Notes: generated by a model from the letters alone, not told the origin. Shown: positions 8,524-17,155, numbered from the stretch's first letter. The stretch: DNA of 64,000 bases from Dyadobacter sandarakinus (GCF_016894445.1 NZ_CP056775.1:5265001-5329000), one strand, 5' to 3'. Numbers and translations: made by a program.

Positions 8524-9801
8524 TTGAGAGTGGATATATTCGAGAAATTGCGCAGTAACTCAGGCCCGATTGGAAATCCGGCTAAGATGTTGAACAGCCA
8601 CCATTACTTTTCATTTCCAATGCTGGAAGGCGAATTGGGACCAAGAATGAGGTTTATGGGCCGCGAGGTGTTGAACTGGAGCCTGAACAATTACCTGGGA
8701 CTTGCCAACCATCCCGAAGTAAGGAAAGCGGATGCCGAGGCAGCGGCCCAATGGGGCCTTGCTTATCCGATGGGAGCCAGAATGATGTCTGGCAATTCGT
8801 CCCTGCATGAAGTATTTGAAAAAGAACTGGCCGAGTTTGTGGGCAAGAAGGATGCATTCCTGCTCAATTACGGGTATCAGGGCGTCATGTCGGCCATTGA
8901 ATGCATCTGCGACCACCGCGATGTGATCGTGTATGATGCAGAGTCGCATGCCTGCCTGATCGATGGTATCCGCCTGCATAAGGCCAAAATGGGCGAGTAC
9001 TACAAGTTTAATCACAACGATGTAGCCAGTCTTGAAAAAAACCTGATCCGGGCGACAAAGGTAGCTTCCGAAAAAGGAGGTGGCGTGCTTGTGATTACGG
9101 AAGGTGTTTTTGGAATGTCGGGCAAGATCGGTGACCTGAAAGCCATCGTTGAGCTGAAAAAGAAATATGACTTCCGCCTGCTTGTAGACGATGCACACGG
9201 CTTTGGTACGCTTGGCGCTACGGGTGCCGGTGTAGGTGAAATGCTGGGCGTGCAGGGTGAGATTGATCTTTACTTCTCGACGTTTGCCAAATCAATGGCG
9301 GCGATCGGGGCATTTATCGCTTCCGATGATCCCGAGATTATTATGTTCCTCAAATACAACATGCGCTCTCAGACATACGCCAAAGCGTTGCCGATGCCGT
9401 ATGTGGAAGGTTGCCGCAAGCGTCTGGAAATGCTGAAAGCCATGCCGGAGTTGCGGGAAAAACTATGGGAGAACGTCAAAGCCATGCAGGATGGCCTTCG
9501 AAGCCGCGGATTCAATATCGGGGAAACCGAGTCGCCCGTGACGCCTGTGTTCCTGCACAGCGAAGGCGGGGTGCCGGAGGTAACAAGAATGGTGCGCGAT
9601 CTGCGTGAAAACATGGGTGTGTTCTGCTCGATTGTGGTGTACCCTGTAGTGCCGAAAGGTCAGATCATGCTGCGGATTATTCCTACTGCTGCGCACACGC
9701 TGGACGATGTGGAATATACATTGAATGCATTTACCACGTTGGCAGAAAAACTTAAGAACCGCGTTTATCAGGCAGAGGATGTTCAGGAAGTTGTAGAATA
9801 A
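8524..9801 (+). CDS. PLP-dependent alpha-oxoamine synthase (serine palmitoyltransferase / cysteate acyltransferase-like)
   Basis: This 425-residue fold-type I PLP enzyme condenses an amino acid with an acyl-thioester. The PLP lysine is Lys256 in STFAKSMAAIGAF, the cofactor-binding VDDAHGFG has Asp222 and His225, and His142 lies in the ring-stacking position (AESHACLIDG). The usual G-x-G-x-x-G-x-R segment of KBL, BioF and SPT is replaced by LAYPMGAR, so this is a distinct subgroup. In Bacteroidota such enzymes make sphingoid bases (SPT) or capnine (cysteate acyltransferase, sulfonolipids). Which applies cannot be settled from sequence alone. The start is non-ATG: TTG 8524 or GTG 8530. A strong terminator follows. 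Confidence 0.8.
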   Translation: MRVDIFEKLRSNSGPIGNPAKMLNSHHYFSFPMLEGELGPRMRFMGREVLNWSLNNYLGLANHPEVRKADAEAAAQWGLAYPMGARMMSGNSSLHEVFEKELAEFVGKKDAFLLNYGYQGVMSAIECICDHRDVIVYDAESHACLIDGIRLHKAKMGEYYKFNHNDVASLEKNLIRATKVASEKGGGVLVITEGVFGMSGKIGDLKAIVELKKKYDFRLLVDDAHGFGTLGATGAGVGEMLGVQGEIDLYFSTFAKSMAAIGAFIASDDPEIIMFLKYNMRSQTYAKALPMPYVEGCRKRLEMLKAMPELREKLWENVKAMQDGLRSRGFNIGETESPVTPVFLHSEGGVPEVTRMVRDLRENMGVFCSIVVYPVVPKGQIMLRIIPTAAHTLDDVEYTLNAFTTLAEKLKNRVYQAEDVQEVVE

Positions 9802-9825
9802 CAAAAATGGCTATTCTGCTTATTT

Positions 9826-9857
9826 GGAGGACTTTTTAGAAAAAGTCCTCCTTTTTT
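9826..9857 (+). terminator. Terminator after the oxoamine synthase gene
   Basis: GGAGGACTTTTT (9826-9837) pairs perfectly with AAAAAGTCCTCC (9840-9851), followed by seven T. It is 24 bases after the stop codon. Confidence 0.9.
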
Positions 9858-9967
9858 TATACCAGTTTCTTCTCGTTTAATATAGAAGTAACTTACTTGT
9901 TACCAGAGAGTTAAATGTTTGCAATCGACTAATTGTATTTTAGAGTTGTTTTTTTTTGTTTTTTGGG

Positions 9968-9997
9968 TTGTGAAAATACTTTTAATTACTAAATTTC
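9968..9997 (+). promoter_or_regulatory. Candidate Bacteroidota-type promoter for the histone-like gene
   Basis: TTG at 9968-9970 is followed after exactly 19 bases by TAAATTTC (9990-9997). The known Bacteroidota consensus is TTTG-N19-TAnnTTTG, so one of the defined -7 bases differs. It would give a leader of about 50 bases before the ATG at 10056. No experimental support. Confidence 0.4.
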
Positions 9998-10055
9998 GGT
10001 CAAAACATGCGTTTTGACGCAGTAGAGGCATTTTAACTAAAAAACAAAGAAAAAC

Positions 10056-10235
10056 ATGGCACGATTTGATGAAGTTAAGGAATTAGTGCTTTCCTTGGAA
10101 AGTGACTTCGACAAGTTTTATAATAAAGGTAATCAAGCTGCCGGCACACGTGTTCGTAAGGGTATGCAGGACTTGAAAACACTTGCTCAGGATATCCGCT
10201 CAGAAGTTCAGAACAAAAAGAACGACGGCGAGTAA
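10056..10235 (+). CDS. Histone H1-like (Hc1-type) small DNA-binding protein
   Basis: This 59-residue gene encodes MARFDEVKELVLSLESDFDK and continues FYNKGNQAAGTRVRKGMQDL, ending KNDGE. The N-terminal helical segment resembles the chlamydial Hc1 histone family (PF07432), which Bacteroidota carry as a short version. The protein is a charged helical hairpin without a signal peptide. Such proteins are usually abundant nucleoid or RNA-binding factors. It stands alone, with its own promoter-like element upstream and a strong terminator downstream, which fits high expression. The lysine- and alanine-rich tail of true Hc1 is almost absent here, so DNA compaction by the tail is not obvious. Confidence 0.85.
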   Translation: MARFDEVKELVLSLESDFDKFYNKGNQAAGTRVRKGMQDLKTLAQDIRSEVQNKKNDGE

Positions 10236-10259
10236 TCGGATGCACACCACGAAATTCAG

Positions 10260-10290
10260 AACGCCCGGACTATCAGTCCGGGCGTTTGTT
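10260..10290 (+). terminator. Terminator after the histone-like gene
   Basis: AACGCCCGGAC (10260-10270) pairs with GTCCGGGCGTT (10276-10286) around the loop TATCA, followed by a T-rich TTGTTCTT. It lies between the histone-like gene and the convergent MaoC gene. Confidence 0.85.
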
Positions 10291-10292
10291 CT

Positions 10293-10706
10293 TCAGAACT
10301 TTTCTTTATTGATCATCGTGGCTACACCACGGGTTACAGCCTTTTTTGTGGTACTATCCACAATTTCTGTCTCAATCTCGGCTACATGCTTGTCCGCATT
10401 CACGGATCTGATCGTGAATACGGCCGTATAATCCGTTTCCACAAACATGGGGCGCAGGAATTCCAGGGTCTGCTTCAGGTACACGGAGCCGTGCCCCGGA
10501 AACTGTGTTCCCAGCACTTTTGTAAAAACAGTAGCGCCCAGCATACCGTGTATAATTGGCTTTTTGAAGTTCGTGGTGGCTGCATAAGCAGCATCTAGGT
10601 GGATGGGGTTGTCATCGCCGGTCAGGGCCGCGAACCGTTCCACTTCTTCCTGAGTAAACCGGAACTGATGTTCAAACCTGCTGTCGACTACGGGTGCAAT
10701 ATCCAT
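10293..10706 (-). CDS. MaoC-like (R)-specific enoyl-CoA hydratase
   Basis: The 137-residue protein is a single hot-dog domain. The hydratase motif FAALTGDDNPIHLDAAYA (residues 25-42) contains the catalytic Asp31 and His36, and IIHGMLG follows as in PhaJ/MaoC enzymes. It would hydrate trans-2-enoyl-CoA (or enoyl-ACP) to the (R)-3-hydroxy form in the cytoplasm. The ATG at 10706 is chosen because an in-frame extension to 10778 would run through the terminator hairpin of the upstream gene. Its role in beta-oxidation, lipid A-type hydroxy acids or other lipid synthesis is not set by the neighbours. Confidence 0.88.
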   Translation of the reverse strand: MDIAPVVDSRFEHQFRFTQEEVERFAALTGDDNPIHLDAAYAATTNFKKPIIHGMLGATVFTKVLGTQFPGHGSVYLKQTLEFLRPMFVETDYTAVFTIRSVNADKHVAEIETEIVDSTTKKAVTRGVATMINKEKF

Positions 10707-10756
10707 GGTGAATGTTTTAGGTGGCAAATGTGCTGCAAAGCAAAGCAACAATGCGC

Positions 10757-10792
10757 TAAAACAAAAGGAGCTGCCCATCTCCGGGCAGCTCC
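10757..10792 (-). terminator. Terminator of the raiA/hpf gene (minus strand)
   Basis: On the minus strand, GGAGCTGCCC and GGGCAGCTCC form a perfect 10-bp stem (10767-10776 with 10783-10792) with a 6-base loop, followed by TTTTGTTTT. It lies just past the stop at 10815. Confidence 0.88.
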
Positions 10793-10814
10793 TGCATGGG
10801 TGTATCTTAAAATT

Positions 10815-11192
10815 CTATTCTTCGTTTTCTCCCGAGAGTGTTATCACGCCATCCTGAATTTCTCCACCTTCCACCACTTTCGGAACGCGCGCATTGCTGC
10901 GCTTGTCTTTAAACTTCTTCACCTGCATTTTAAGCGTATCAATTGCCAGGTCGGTAGCTTCCTCAAACGTACTTCCCTGTTCCCTCACGAACATCGTGCC
11001 GCCGGGCACATACAGCTTAATTTCAAGCAACTTGGTATGGAGCTTGGCATTATCGCCTTTATTGAGCTTAAGGAATACTTCTCCACTGGTAATCCGGTCA
11101 TAGAACGTGTCCAGTTTATCTAATTTTTGCTGAATGAAGTTCAGCAATTTAGGATCAGCATCAAAATGAATTGCTTGCATCTGCAGTCTCAT
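10815..11192 (-). CDS. raiA: Ribosome hibernation factor / translation inhibitor (RaiA/short HPF)
   Basis: At 125 residues this is a short-form HPF with only the ribosome-binding domain. Recognisable features are MQAIHFDADPKLLNFIQQKLDKL at the N-terminus, LEIKLYVPGG, and the basic DTLKMQVKKFKDK helix, which contacts 16S rRNA in known structures. It lacks the C-terminal dimerisation domain of long HPF. It should bind idle 30S or 70S ribosomes in stationary phase. The ATG at 11192 (MRLQMQ) is preferred to a GTG two codons upstream. It has its own terminator and stands apart from its neighbours. Confidence 0.92.
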   Translation of the reverse strand: MRLQMQAIHFDADPKLLNFIQQKLDKLDTFYDRITSGEVFLKLNKGDNAKLHTKLLEIKLYVPGGTMFVREQGSTFEEATDLAIDTLKMQVKKFKDKRSNARVPKVVEGGEIQDGVITLSGENEE

Positions 11193-11419
11193 AAGCACAT
11201 TGTTTTAGAGTAAAACATATTTCCAGTTCACCATCAAATTACCGTGCCCTTCATTGCCGGCCGCCACATTCGCCCACTCGGCAGGTCCGGGCCGGGTCTT
11301 CCGGGCTTCCGTGATCAACTTAATGGTTAATTAAATAAAGGGAAATATTCAGTTAATGTCAAGCAGTAACTGTGTTTTGAATCTAAATACTTTGCCTGCG
11401 AAACGGACAAAATGCATGT

Positions 11420-11722
11420 TTAAGCTTCCTCCAGTAAGGTCCTGAAAGATACGTACTGACCATTGAAAATAGCATGATGGCGCTCCTGGAATTCTGACTG
11501 AAAACCAGTCTGATAAGCCAGGAAATCTTCCATGGTTCGGAATGTAAACTGAGAGGTATAGGTACTTCCTTCGTTTTCGATCTCCGTCAGCAGCCGGAGT
11601 ACGCGGGCATCTACCGGCAGGCCCGTGGCCATAATCGCGGGCAGGTGCTCCTGCTTCATGTAGTGCAGCCAGTTCTTCTCGGCAGCATAGCTGATATTGA
11701 CGGTGATATTGTAGATGATCAT
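11420..11722 (-). CDS. DUF4286 family protein
   Basis: The 100-residue protein begins MIIYNITVNI and matches DUF4286 (PF14114), a small cytosolic ferredoxin-like-fold family common in Bacteroidota. Sequence features are the WLHYMKQEHLPAIMATG segment and the C-terminal FNGQYVSFRTLLEE, typical of dimeric alpha-beta barrel-like proteins. No catalytic residues can be named and the function is unknown. The ATG at 11722 is used because an upstream start would add a Gln/Asn-rich stretch not seen in the family. The gene stands alone and is divergent from the next gene. Confidence 0.8.
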   Translation of the reverse strand: MIIYNITVNISYAAEKNWLHYMKQEHLPAIMATGLPVDARVLRLLTEIENEGSTYTSQFTFRTMEDFLAYQTGFQSEFQERHHAIFNGQYVSFRTLLEEA

Positions 11723-11865
11723 TCTTTGATTTTGATTTTGTAAAAAAGCCACAAAAGTCGTAGAAAGTTCACCCTTGTCAAAGTGTATGACCCCGCAGCT
11801 TTATTTGGGTGCTGCTGGATTGCATCTTACATTTGCGTACTTATTCACCGTAACCTGTTTTTATC

Positions 11866-12285
11866 ATGAATATTCTTGTACGGGCGCATTCCGGTCTCCG
11901 GTATGTTGTACTGGCCCTGCTGATAGCAGCCATTTTTGCAGCATATTCCAACTGGCAAAATGGAAAGCGGAAGGATGCCAAGGTATACCTCTTCGCCATG
12001 ATCGCCACCCACACACAGCTGCTCATTGGTCTGATCCTGTATGTTATGAGCCCGAAAGTGGATTTCAAGATGATCAGCGAAAAGATCTACCGCTTTTATT
12101 CCATTGAGCACATATTCATGATGCTCATTGCTATCGTGCTGATCACACTCGGACGTATCCGGTCCAAGAAGCTGGACGGGCCCGACAAGCACCGTACCGT
12201 GCTGTACTTTTACGCACTGGCACTGATTATCATTCTTGTTGCTATTCCCTGGCCATTCAGAGAACTGGGTGCTTCATGGTTCTAA
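11866..12285 (+). CDS. Small four-helix membrane protein (cytochrome b-like)
   Basis: This 139-residue protein has four hydrophobic helices, at about residues 10-30, 40-60, 78-98 and 112-130. Histidines lie at or near helix ends: RAHSGLRY (His8), ATHTQL and SIEHIF. This pattern is shared by small Bacteroidota membrane proteins often annotated as cytochrome b-like. Whether it binds heme is unproven, since I cannot place paired His ligands with confidence. It is a single-gene unit between the divergent DUF4286 gene and a bidirectional terminator. Confidence 0.7.
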   Translation: MNILVRAHSGLRYVVLALLIAAIFAAYSNWQNGKRKDAKVYLFAMIATHTQLLIGLILYVMSPKVDFKMISEKIYRFYSIEHIFMMLIAIVLITLGRIRSKKLDGPDKHRTVLYFYALALIIILVAIPWPFRELGASWF

Positions 12286-12321
12286 AAAGAAAGGCTGCCG
12301 GGTTAAGGCAGCCTTTCTTTT
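12286..12321. terminator. Bidirectional terminator between the membrane protein gene and cysM
   Basis: AAAGAAAGGCTGCC (12286-12299) pairs with GGCAGCCTTTCTTT (12307-12320). T-rich tails exist on both strands, so it can end both convergent transcripts. Confidence 0.9.
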
Positions 12322-12322
12322 T

Positions 12323-13195
12323 TTATCCGAATAAATCAGTGGACAAGTACCGGTCGCCCCGGTCGCATACAATAAAAACGATTATACCCTCGTCGAGCTC
12401 TTTGGCAAGTTCGAGAGCCGCCCAGGCTGCTCCCCCGCTGCTCATTCCGGCAAATATAGCTTCTTCTCTCGCCAGCCTGCGTGTTGTAAGTACTGCATTA
12501 TCCTGCGTCACCTCCATCACACGATCCACTCTTTCACGGTCGAATATCTTTGGCAGGTACTCCTGCGGCCACTTGCGGATGCCCGGAATACTCGATCCGT
12601 CCGTGGGCTGGCAGCCAACGATCTGAATGCCCGGATCCTGTTCTTTCAGGTACCGCGACACACCCATGATGGTTCCGGTAGTTCCCATGGATGATACAAA
12701 ATGAGTGACTTTCTGATCGGTATCCCGGTAAATTTCAGGTCCGGTATTCCGGTAGTGGGCTTTCCAGTTATCATCATTGGCAAACTGGTTGAGCATAAAA
12801 TACCCGCCGGCCGCGGCTTTTTCATCGGCCAGATCCCGGGCTCCCTCCATGGTTTCGGCGAGTACGACTGTCGCGCCGTAAGCTTCCATGGTCAGCACCC
12901 GTTCCCGGGTTGAGTTTTGCGGCATGATCAGCTCTATATCCAGGTCAAACAGCCTGGCGATCATGGCCAGCGCAATTCCTGTGTTCCCGCTGGTAGCTTC
13001 AATAAGCTTCATTCCCGGCCTGATCTCTCCACGCTCCAGCGCACCTTTGATCATACTGTGGGCCGCCCGGTCCTTCACGCTGCCGCCGGGATTATTTCCT
13101 TCCAGCTTTCCAAAAATGGTGACGCGCGGGTTCGGGTTTATTTTTCTCAATTCAACCAGCGGCGTGTTGCCGACCAGATCAAGCAGTGAGGACAT
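12323..13195 (-). CDS. cysM: Cysteine synthase B (O-acetylserine / O-phosphoserine sulfhydrylase type)
   Basis: The 290-residue protein is collinear with CysM across its length. The PLP lysine is Lys41 in GGSVKDRAA, the substrate loop reads EATSGNTGIALAMIA, the phosphate-binding SSMGTTGTIMG is present, and the end is ICDRGDRYLST-like (VCDRGDRYLSTDLFG). CysM enzymes make cysteine from O-acetylserine with sulfide, or S-sulfocysteine with thiosulfate. It lies 14 bases after the upstream lipase gene on the same strand and is probably cotranscribed with it. Related PLP enzymes make cysteate from sulfite, but the CysM signature here is standard. Confidence 0.93.
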   Translation of the reverse strand: MSSLLDLVGNTPLVELRKINPNPRVTIFGKLEGNNPGGSVKDRAAHSMIKGALERGEIRPGMKLIEATSGNTGIALAMIARLFDLDIELIMPQNSTRERVLTMEAYGATVVLAETMEGARDLADEKAAAGGYFMLNQFANDDNWKAHYRNTGPEIYRDTDQKVTHFVSSMGTTGTIMGVSRYLKEQDPGIQIVGCQPTDGSSIPGIRKWPQEYLPKIFDRERVDRVMEVTQDNAVLTTRRLAREEAIFAGMSSGGAAWAALELAKELDEGIIVFIVCDRGDRYLSTDLFG

Positions 13196-13209
13196 TCCAA
13201 TGCAATTAT

Positions 13210-14418
13210 TTATTTCGTAGAAGTGAAAAATGTGAGCGTACCTATGAGAAACGCAGTAATCGACGATGCATGCGTACCATTGGGCACGGTAACCAGCTGC
13301 ACGTCGGGCGCCCCTTTGGCTTTCATAGCATTGTATGCATTTACCGAATTAAAGTAGAATACCGTTCGGTCAGCATCGCCATGGTAGAGGCGCGTAGGTG
13401 TGTTGGGTTTCCAGTTGTAAACATTATTGTCCGCTATCGCATCCAGAAAACCTTTGTCTGTTCCGTCAACAAGGCTCTTTTTAAATGTGTCTGTCAGGAT
13501 TGTGTCAAAGCTTTGATTAATGCTGACATTAATCCCTGACTGTGCAATACGGGTTGCAAAAGGTTCTTTGAAGTAGTAAGAGGTTGGCTTATTGAGCTTG
13601 TAAATGCGGTCGTAAGTCAGCAGTACCCACAGATACAGGGAGTTCGATGAAGCTATGCCGTCTGTTGTTTCATTGACGATGTATTTCATGAAAGCGGTTT
13701 TGTCATAAGCACCTGCACCGCAGCTGGATGCACGCAGGTTGAATTCCGACGCAGCTTCTTCCTCGATTTTCTTTTGCAATGACATCGTCGCATACCCACC
13801 TTCGGAATATCCGGCTATATAAAGCTTTTCATCCCATTTAACCGCACTCTGGTCTTTCAGGAATTCCTTAGCAGCCCTGAGCATGTCCAGGCAGGCGGTG
13901 GAAAGTCCCTCGCGCTGCTCATAGGTATGCGGCAGGTCTTTGGAAGCGCCATACCCGATATAGTCCGGATAGGCAATAATGTATCCCATCGCTCCGAACA
14001 ATGCCCCAAAACTAGCCGCTTCAGAGCCATCGTTAAAGTTGGAAGGAGCGGAGGCATCTTCACGTATGGTACCATGCTGCACACTGATCATGGATGCAGG
14101 CTGAGTCGTGTTGGGTAGTATCAATGCACCTGAGGCAGTTACATCAGCACCGTCCGTGTTCTTGGTTTTGTACGTAATGCGGTAAACTTTAATGCCATTT
14201 TTGATATATACGCCCAGCAAAGGACTTACTCCGTTTGCCTCATTGAGCACCTGCTCTTTTGAAAGTTCGGTAATCACGGTACTTTGTATCAGGTGCTGGT
14301 TTTCTTCCACCGGCGTGACAGGATCGTCGTCGCTGCTACACGCATGAAGCAGCACCAGGCTGCATAGTACAAGCAGGTTGAGCAGGCGACTGCGGAAAGG
14401 CAGGGTAAATATTTGCAT
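13210..14418 (-). CDS. Surface-exposed lipoprotein with alpha/beta hydrolase (secretory lipase-like) domain
   Basis: The 402-residue protein has a lipoprotein signal with lipobox LLHAC and Cys27, followed by SSDDD, which fits the acidic lipoprotein export signal that sends Bacteroidota lipoproteins to the cell surface. The hydrolase domain shows VQHGTIRE near the oxyanion hole, nucleophile Ser205 in AGYSEGGYA, and later HGDADRTV (Asp) and PNGTHASS (His). It should hydrolyse esters outside the cell; substrate is unknown. It is the upstream gene of a pair with cysM. Confidence is high for fold and location, low for substrate. Confidence 0.83.
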   Translation of the reverse strand: MQIFTLPFRSRLLNLLVLCSLVLLHACSSDDDPVTPVEENQHLIQSTVITELSKEQVLNEANGVSPLLGVYIKNGIKVYRITYKTKNTDGADVTASGALILPNTTQPASMISVQHGTIREDASAPSNFNDGSEAASFGALFGAMGYIIAYPDYIGYGASKDLPHTYEQREGLSTACLDMLRAAKEFLKDQSAVKWDEKLYIAGYSEGGYATMSLQKKIEEEAASEFNLRASSCGAGAYDKTAFMKYIVNETTDGIASSNSLYLWVLLTYDRIYKLNKPTSYYFKEPFATRIAQSGINVSINQSFDTILTDTFKKSLVDGTDKGFLDAIADNNVYNWKPNTPTRLYHGDADRTVFYFNSVNAYNAMKAKGAPDVQLVTVPNGTHASSITAFLIGTLTFFTSTK

Positions 14419-14476
14419 AATAAATATCAGGTCAGATTAGGTAACGTACCCTGCCCCGTTTTCGATCCGGTAAATT

Positions 14477-15208
14477 CTAAATTTTACCCATATACCAGCT
14501 GATCATCCGCGAAGTGGCATCAGGCCGCTCCACCATGCCCATATGACCGGCTTCGGCCAGGATGAACGGGTAGCTTTTTCGGGGATATTCGGTAAGGGTT
14601 ATCACACTTTCAAAATCAAGCACCTTGTCCTGCATGCCCACAATAAACAAAACCGGGAAGGGCAGGGATGCAAGTACCGCAGTACGGTCAGGCCGGTCGC
14701 GCATGGCTGCAAGGCCCGCGATCAGTGCTTCCGCTGGCAGCTGCCCATATTTTTCAACGTGTGCCTCGACTTTGGCAGGAAAGAGTTCCTTGAATCGGTC
14801 ACCGTACATATTGGCACCTGTTTTCTGCACAAATGCAGCAGTACCATGCGTTTTCAGAAGTTCGATGGTCTGGTTACGCTGCTCTTTCTTGGCATCGGTA
14901 TCGGCGTAAGCTGTGGAATGAAAAAGGCAGAAGCCTTCCAGAAATTCCGGATATTTTTCAGCAAATGCGAGGGCAATATAACCGCCCATGGAGTGTCCTA
15001 CAAGCGTAAACCGGGTGATATTGGCATTGGTCAGAAAGCGATGCAGCTCGTCGGCATAGTCATCGATTGTCTGACAAAATGTAAAAAGCGATATGTTGGG
15101 TCTGACGATTGTAAAGTCTTCATTCAGCGAAGCATCCAGGTTGTCCCAGATCGCGTCGTCGACCCCATGGCCGTGTACCAGTACGAGCGTTTTCCGGTAA
15201 AGGTTCAT
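14477..15208 (-). CDS. Alpha/beta hydrolase
   Basis: This is a compact cytosolic alpha/beta hydrolase of 243 residues. It has the VHGHGVDD oxyanion segment, nucleophile Ser73 in VGHSMGGYIA, acid GMQDKVLD and catalytic His in EAGHMGMVE. The lid region between residues 110 and 170 is typical of BioH/MenH-like enzymes. The ATG at 15208 gives the usual short N-terminus; the longer in-frame form to 15265 adds a segment without family support. Substrate cannot be told from the sequence. It follows the acyl-CoA ligase gene on the same strand with about an 85-base gap. Confidence 0.78.
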   Translation of the reverse strand: MNLYRKTLVLVHGHGVDDAIWDNLDASLNEDFTIVRPNISLFTFCQTIDDYADELHRFLTNANITRFTLVGHSMGGYIALAFAEKYPEFLEGFCLFHSTAYADTDAKKEQRNQTIELLKTHGTAAFVQKTGANMYGDRFKELFPAKVEAHVEKYGQLPAEALIAGLAAMRDRPDRTAVLASLPFPVLFIVGMQDKVLDFESVITLTEYPRKSYPFILAEAGHMGMVERPDATSRMISWYMGKI

Positions 15209-15292
15209 AAAATTGGCTTTCGTTGAGAATTTGTTTCGGCTAAATATACATAAACCAGCTTCCAATCCGGTTTTCCGGCCATGATCATTTCA

Positions 15293-17017
15293 TTACGCCT
15301 TTTCAGAGGCTGTCCCCGCTGCTTCTTCCCGCAGGGCCCGGCGCAATATTTTGCCTACATTGGTTTTGGGAAGCTCCTGCCTGAACTCAATCAGACGCGG
15401 GCGCTTGTAGGCAGTCAGGTTTTCTTTGCAGTACGATTTAACATCTTCCTCGGTAAGTGCAGGATCCTTGCGTACTACGTACAGCTTCACAGCCTCACCC
15501 GAACGCTCGTCGGGGATACCTATGCAGGCAACCTCCAGCACGCCCGGGCACCGCGACATGACGTCCTCAATTTCATTGGGATAAACATTGAAGCCCGACA
15601 CCAGGATCATATCCTTTTTCCGGTCCACGATTTTGAAAAAACCGTCTTCATCCTCAATGCCGATATCACCTGTCTTGAACCACCGGCCGCTGCTGTCTTC
15701 AAAGATCACCTTGGCAGTTTCATCCGGACGGTTATAGTATCCCAGCATGATCTGTGGCCCGCGGGCACAAATTTCACCCCGCTCACCCGGCGTGGCCCAG
15801 GTATCGTCGTCTTTGAGAATACGCATTTCAGTACTCGGAAAAGGAAGCCCGATGGTACCCTGCCTGTGTTTTCCGTCCAATGGATTCACGGATAGTACGG
15901 GAGACGTTTCGGACAGGCCATAGCCTTCCACCAGCGGACAGCCCGTCAGCCTTTGCCACCTGTCGGCCACTACTTTCTGCAGGGCCATGCCGCCTGCAAT
16001 GGTTATTTTGAGCTCCCGGAAGTTTACTTTGGTAAAATCCTCATTGTTCAGCAAGCCATTGAAAAGTGTATTCAGCCCCGGGAAAATATGGAACCTGTGT
16101 TTTTTGAGCTCTTTGATAAAACCGGGTATATCCTTGGGATTGGTGATCAGCAAATTCAGCGCGCCCCATTTGACACCACAGAGCCCGTTGATTGTTAATG
16201 CAAAAACATGATACAGCGGCAAGGCTCCTACCATGGTGAGCTGACCGGTGGGCGGAGATATCCGCAGCTTCGAATGCAGCCACTCCGTAATACCTTCCAC
16301 ATTGGCAATCAGGTTTCTGTGCGTAAGCAGTGCACCTTTGGAAATGCCCGTCGTGCCTCCCGTATACTGAACAAATGCAATGTCGAGCCCGGATATATTG
16401 GGGCGATGGTAGGTAAGCTGTGATCCAAGTTCCAGTGCATTGGTAAAAGAGGTCATGCCTGCAATCTGGTAGGAAGGGACCATTTTCTTAATGTACCTGA
16501 CCACCGTATTGACAATCAGTTTCTTGGGAAAACCAAGCAGATCGCCTATTTCAGTAATAATGACGTGCTGGATCTGTGTTTCGGCAAGTACCTTCTGCAG
16601 GTTGGAAGCAAAGTTGGCCAGGATTACAATCGCCTTTACCCCGGAGTCCCTGAACTGGTGCTGCATTTCACGCGGGGTGTACAGGGGATTGGTATTCACA
16701 ATGACCAGTCCCGCCCGGAGTGCGCCCAGCATCGCTACGGGATATTGCAGCAGATTGGGCATTTGAATGGCAATACGGTCACCCTTTGACAGACCGATAC
16801 TTTGGAGATAAGCAGCAAAATCCTGTGTAAGCTGATCCAGTTTTTCGAAGGTAATGGCCTTGCCCATGTTGGTATAGGCCGGCTGGTCTGCATACTGGCG
16901 GAAGCTGTTTTCCATCATTTCCAGCAGCGATGTATATGCGTCGGGATTGATTTCTGCGGGTATACCTTCGGGATAATGCCGGAGCCAGGGAAATGTATTT
17001 TCGGGTGTGGAAATCAT
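15293..17017 (-). CDS. fadD: Long-chain fatty acid-CoA ligase
   Basis: The 574-residue ANL-superfamily enzyme activates fatty acids to acyl-CoA via acyl-AMP. Motifs in order are VQYTGGTTGISKGALLTH (P-loop), GYGLSETSPV (A5), RWFKTGDIG (A7), KKDMILVSGFNVYPNEIE (the FACS signature) and PKTNVGKILRR with the C-terminal catalytic Lys. Length and motifs fit FadD. ATG 17017 is preferred over a TTG at 17032. It probably feeds beta-oxidation or complex lipid synthesis; the MaoC and oxoamine synthase genes a few kilobases away use acyl-thioesters, but no operon link is visible. Confidence 0.92.
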   Translation of the reverse strand: MISTPENTFPWLRHYPEGIPAEINPDAYTSLLEMMENSFRQYADQPAYTNMGKAITFEKLDQLTQDFAAYLQSIGLSKGDRIAIQMPNLLQYPVAMLGALRAGLVIVNTNPLYTPREMQHQFRDSGVKAIVILANFASNLQKVLAETQIQHVIITEIGDLLGFPKKLIVNTVVRYIKKMVPSYQIAGMTSFTNALELGSQLTYHRPNISGLDIAFVQYTGGTTGISKGALLTHRNLIANVEGITEWLHSKLRISPPTGQLTMVGALPLYHVFALTINGLCGVKWGALNLLITNPKDIPGFIKELKKHRFHIFPGLNTLFNGLLNNEDFTKVNFRELKITIAGGMALQKVVADRWQRLTGCPLVEGYGLSETSPVLSVNPLDGKHRQGTIGLPFPSTEMRILKDDDTWATPGERGEICARGPQIMLGYYNRPDETAKVIFEDSSGRWFKTGDIGIEDEDGFFKIVDRKKDMILVSGFNVYPNEIEDVMSRCPGVLEVACIGIPDERSGEAVKLYVVRKDPALTEEDVKSYCKENLTAYKRPRLIEFRQELPKTNVGKILRRALREEAAGTASEKA

Positions 17018-17155
17018 GACAGTTATGTGCAAAGGGTCTTGGAATATTGCATTAGGAGAAATTAAGATAGCTAATTAAAGACAAAACTTTATTTCTCAAA
17101 TGCAAATATTTTCGTTTGACAAGGCTGCTGCATGATGCATCCGAAGCTATATCAG

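Noticed and set aside
10707..10778. N-terminal extension of the MaoC protein that looks like a signal peptide
   Set aside because: The extension runs through the terminator hairpin of the raiA gene, and the MaoC family is cytosolic; the internal ATG at 10706 gives the normal N-terminus.
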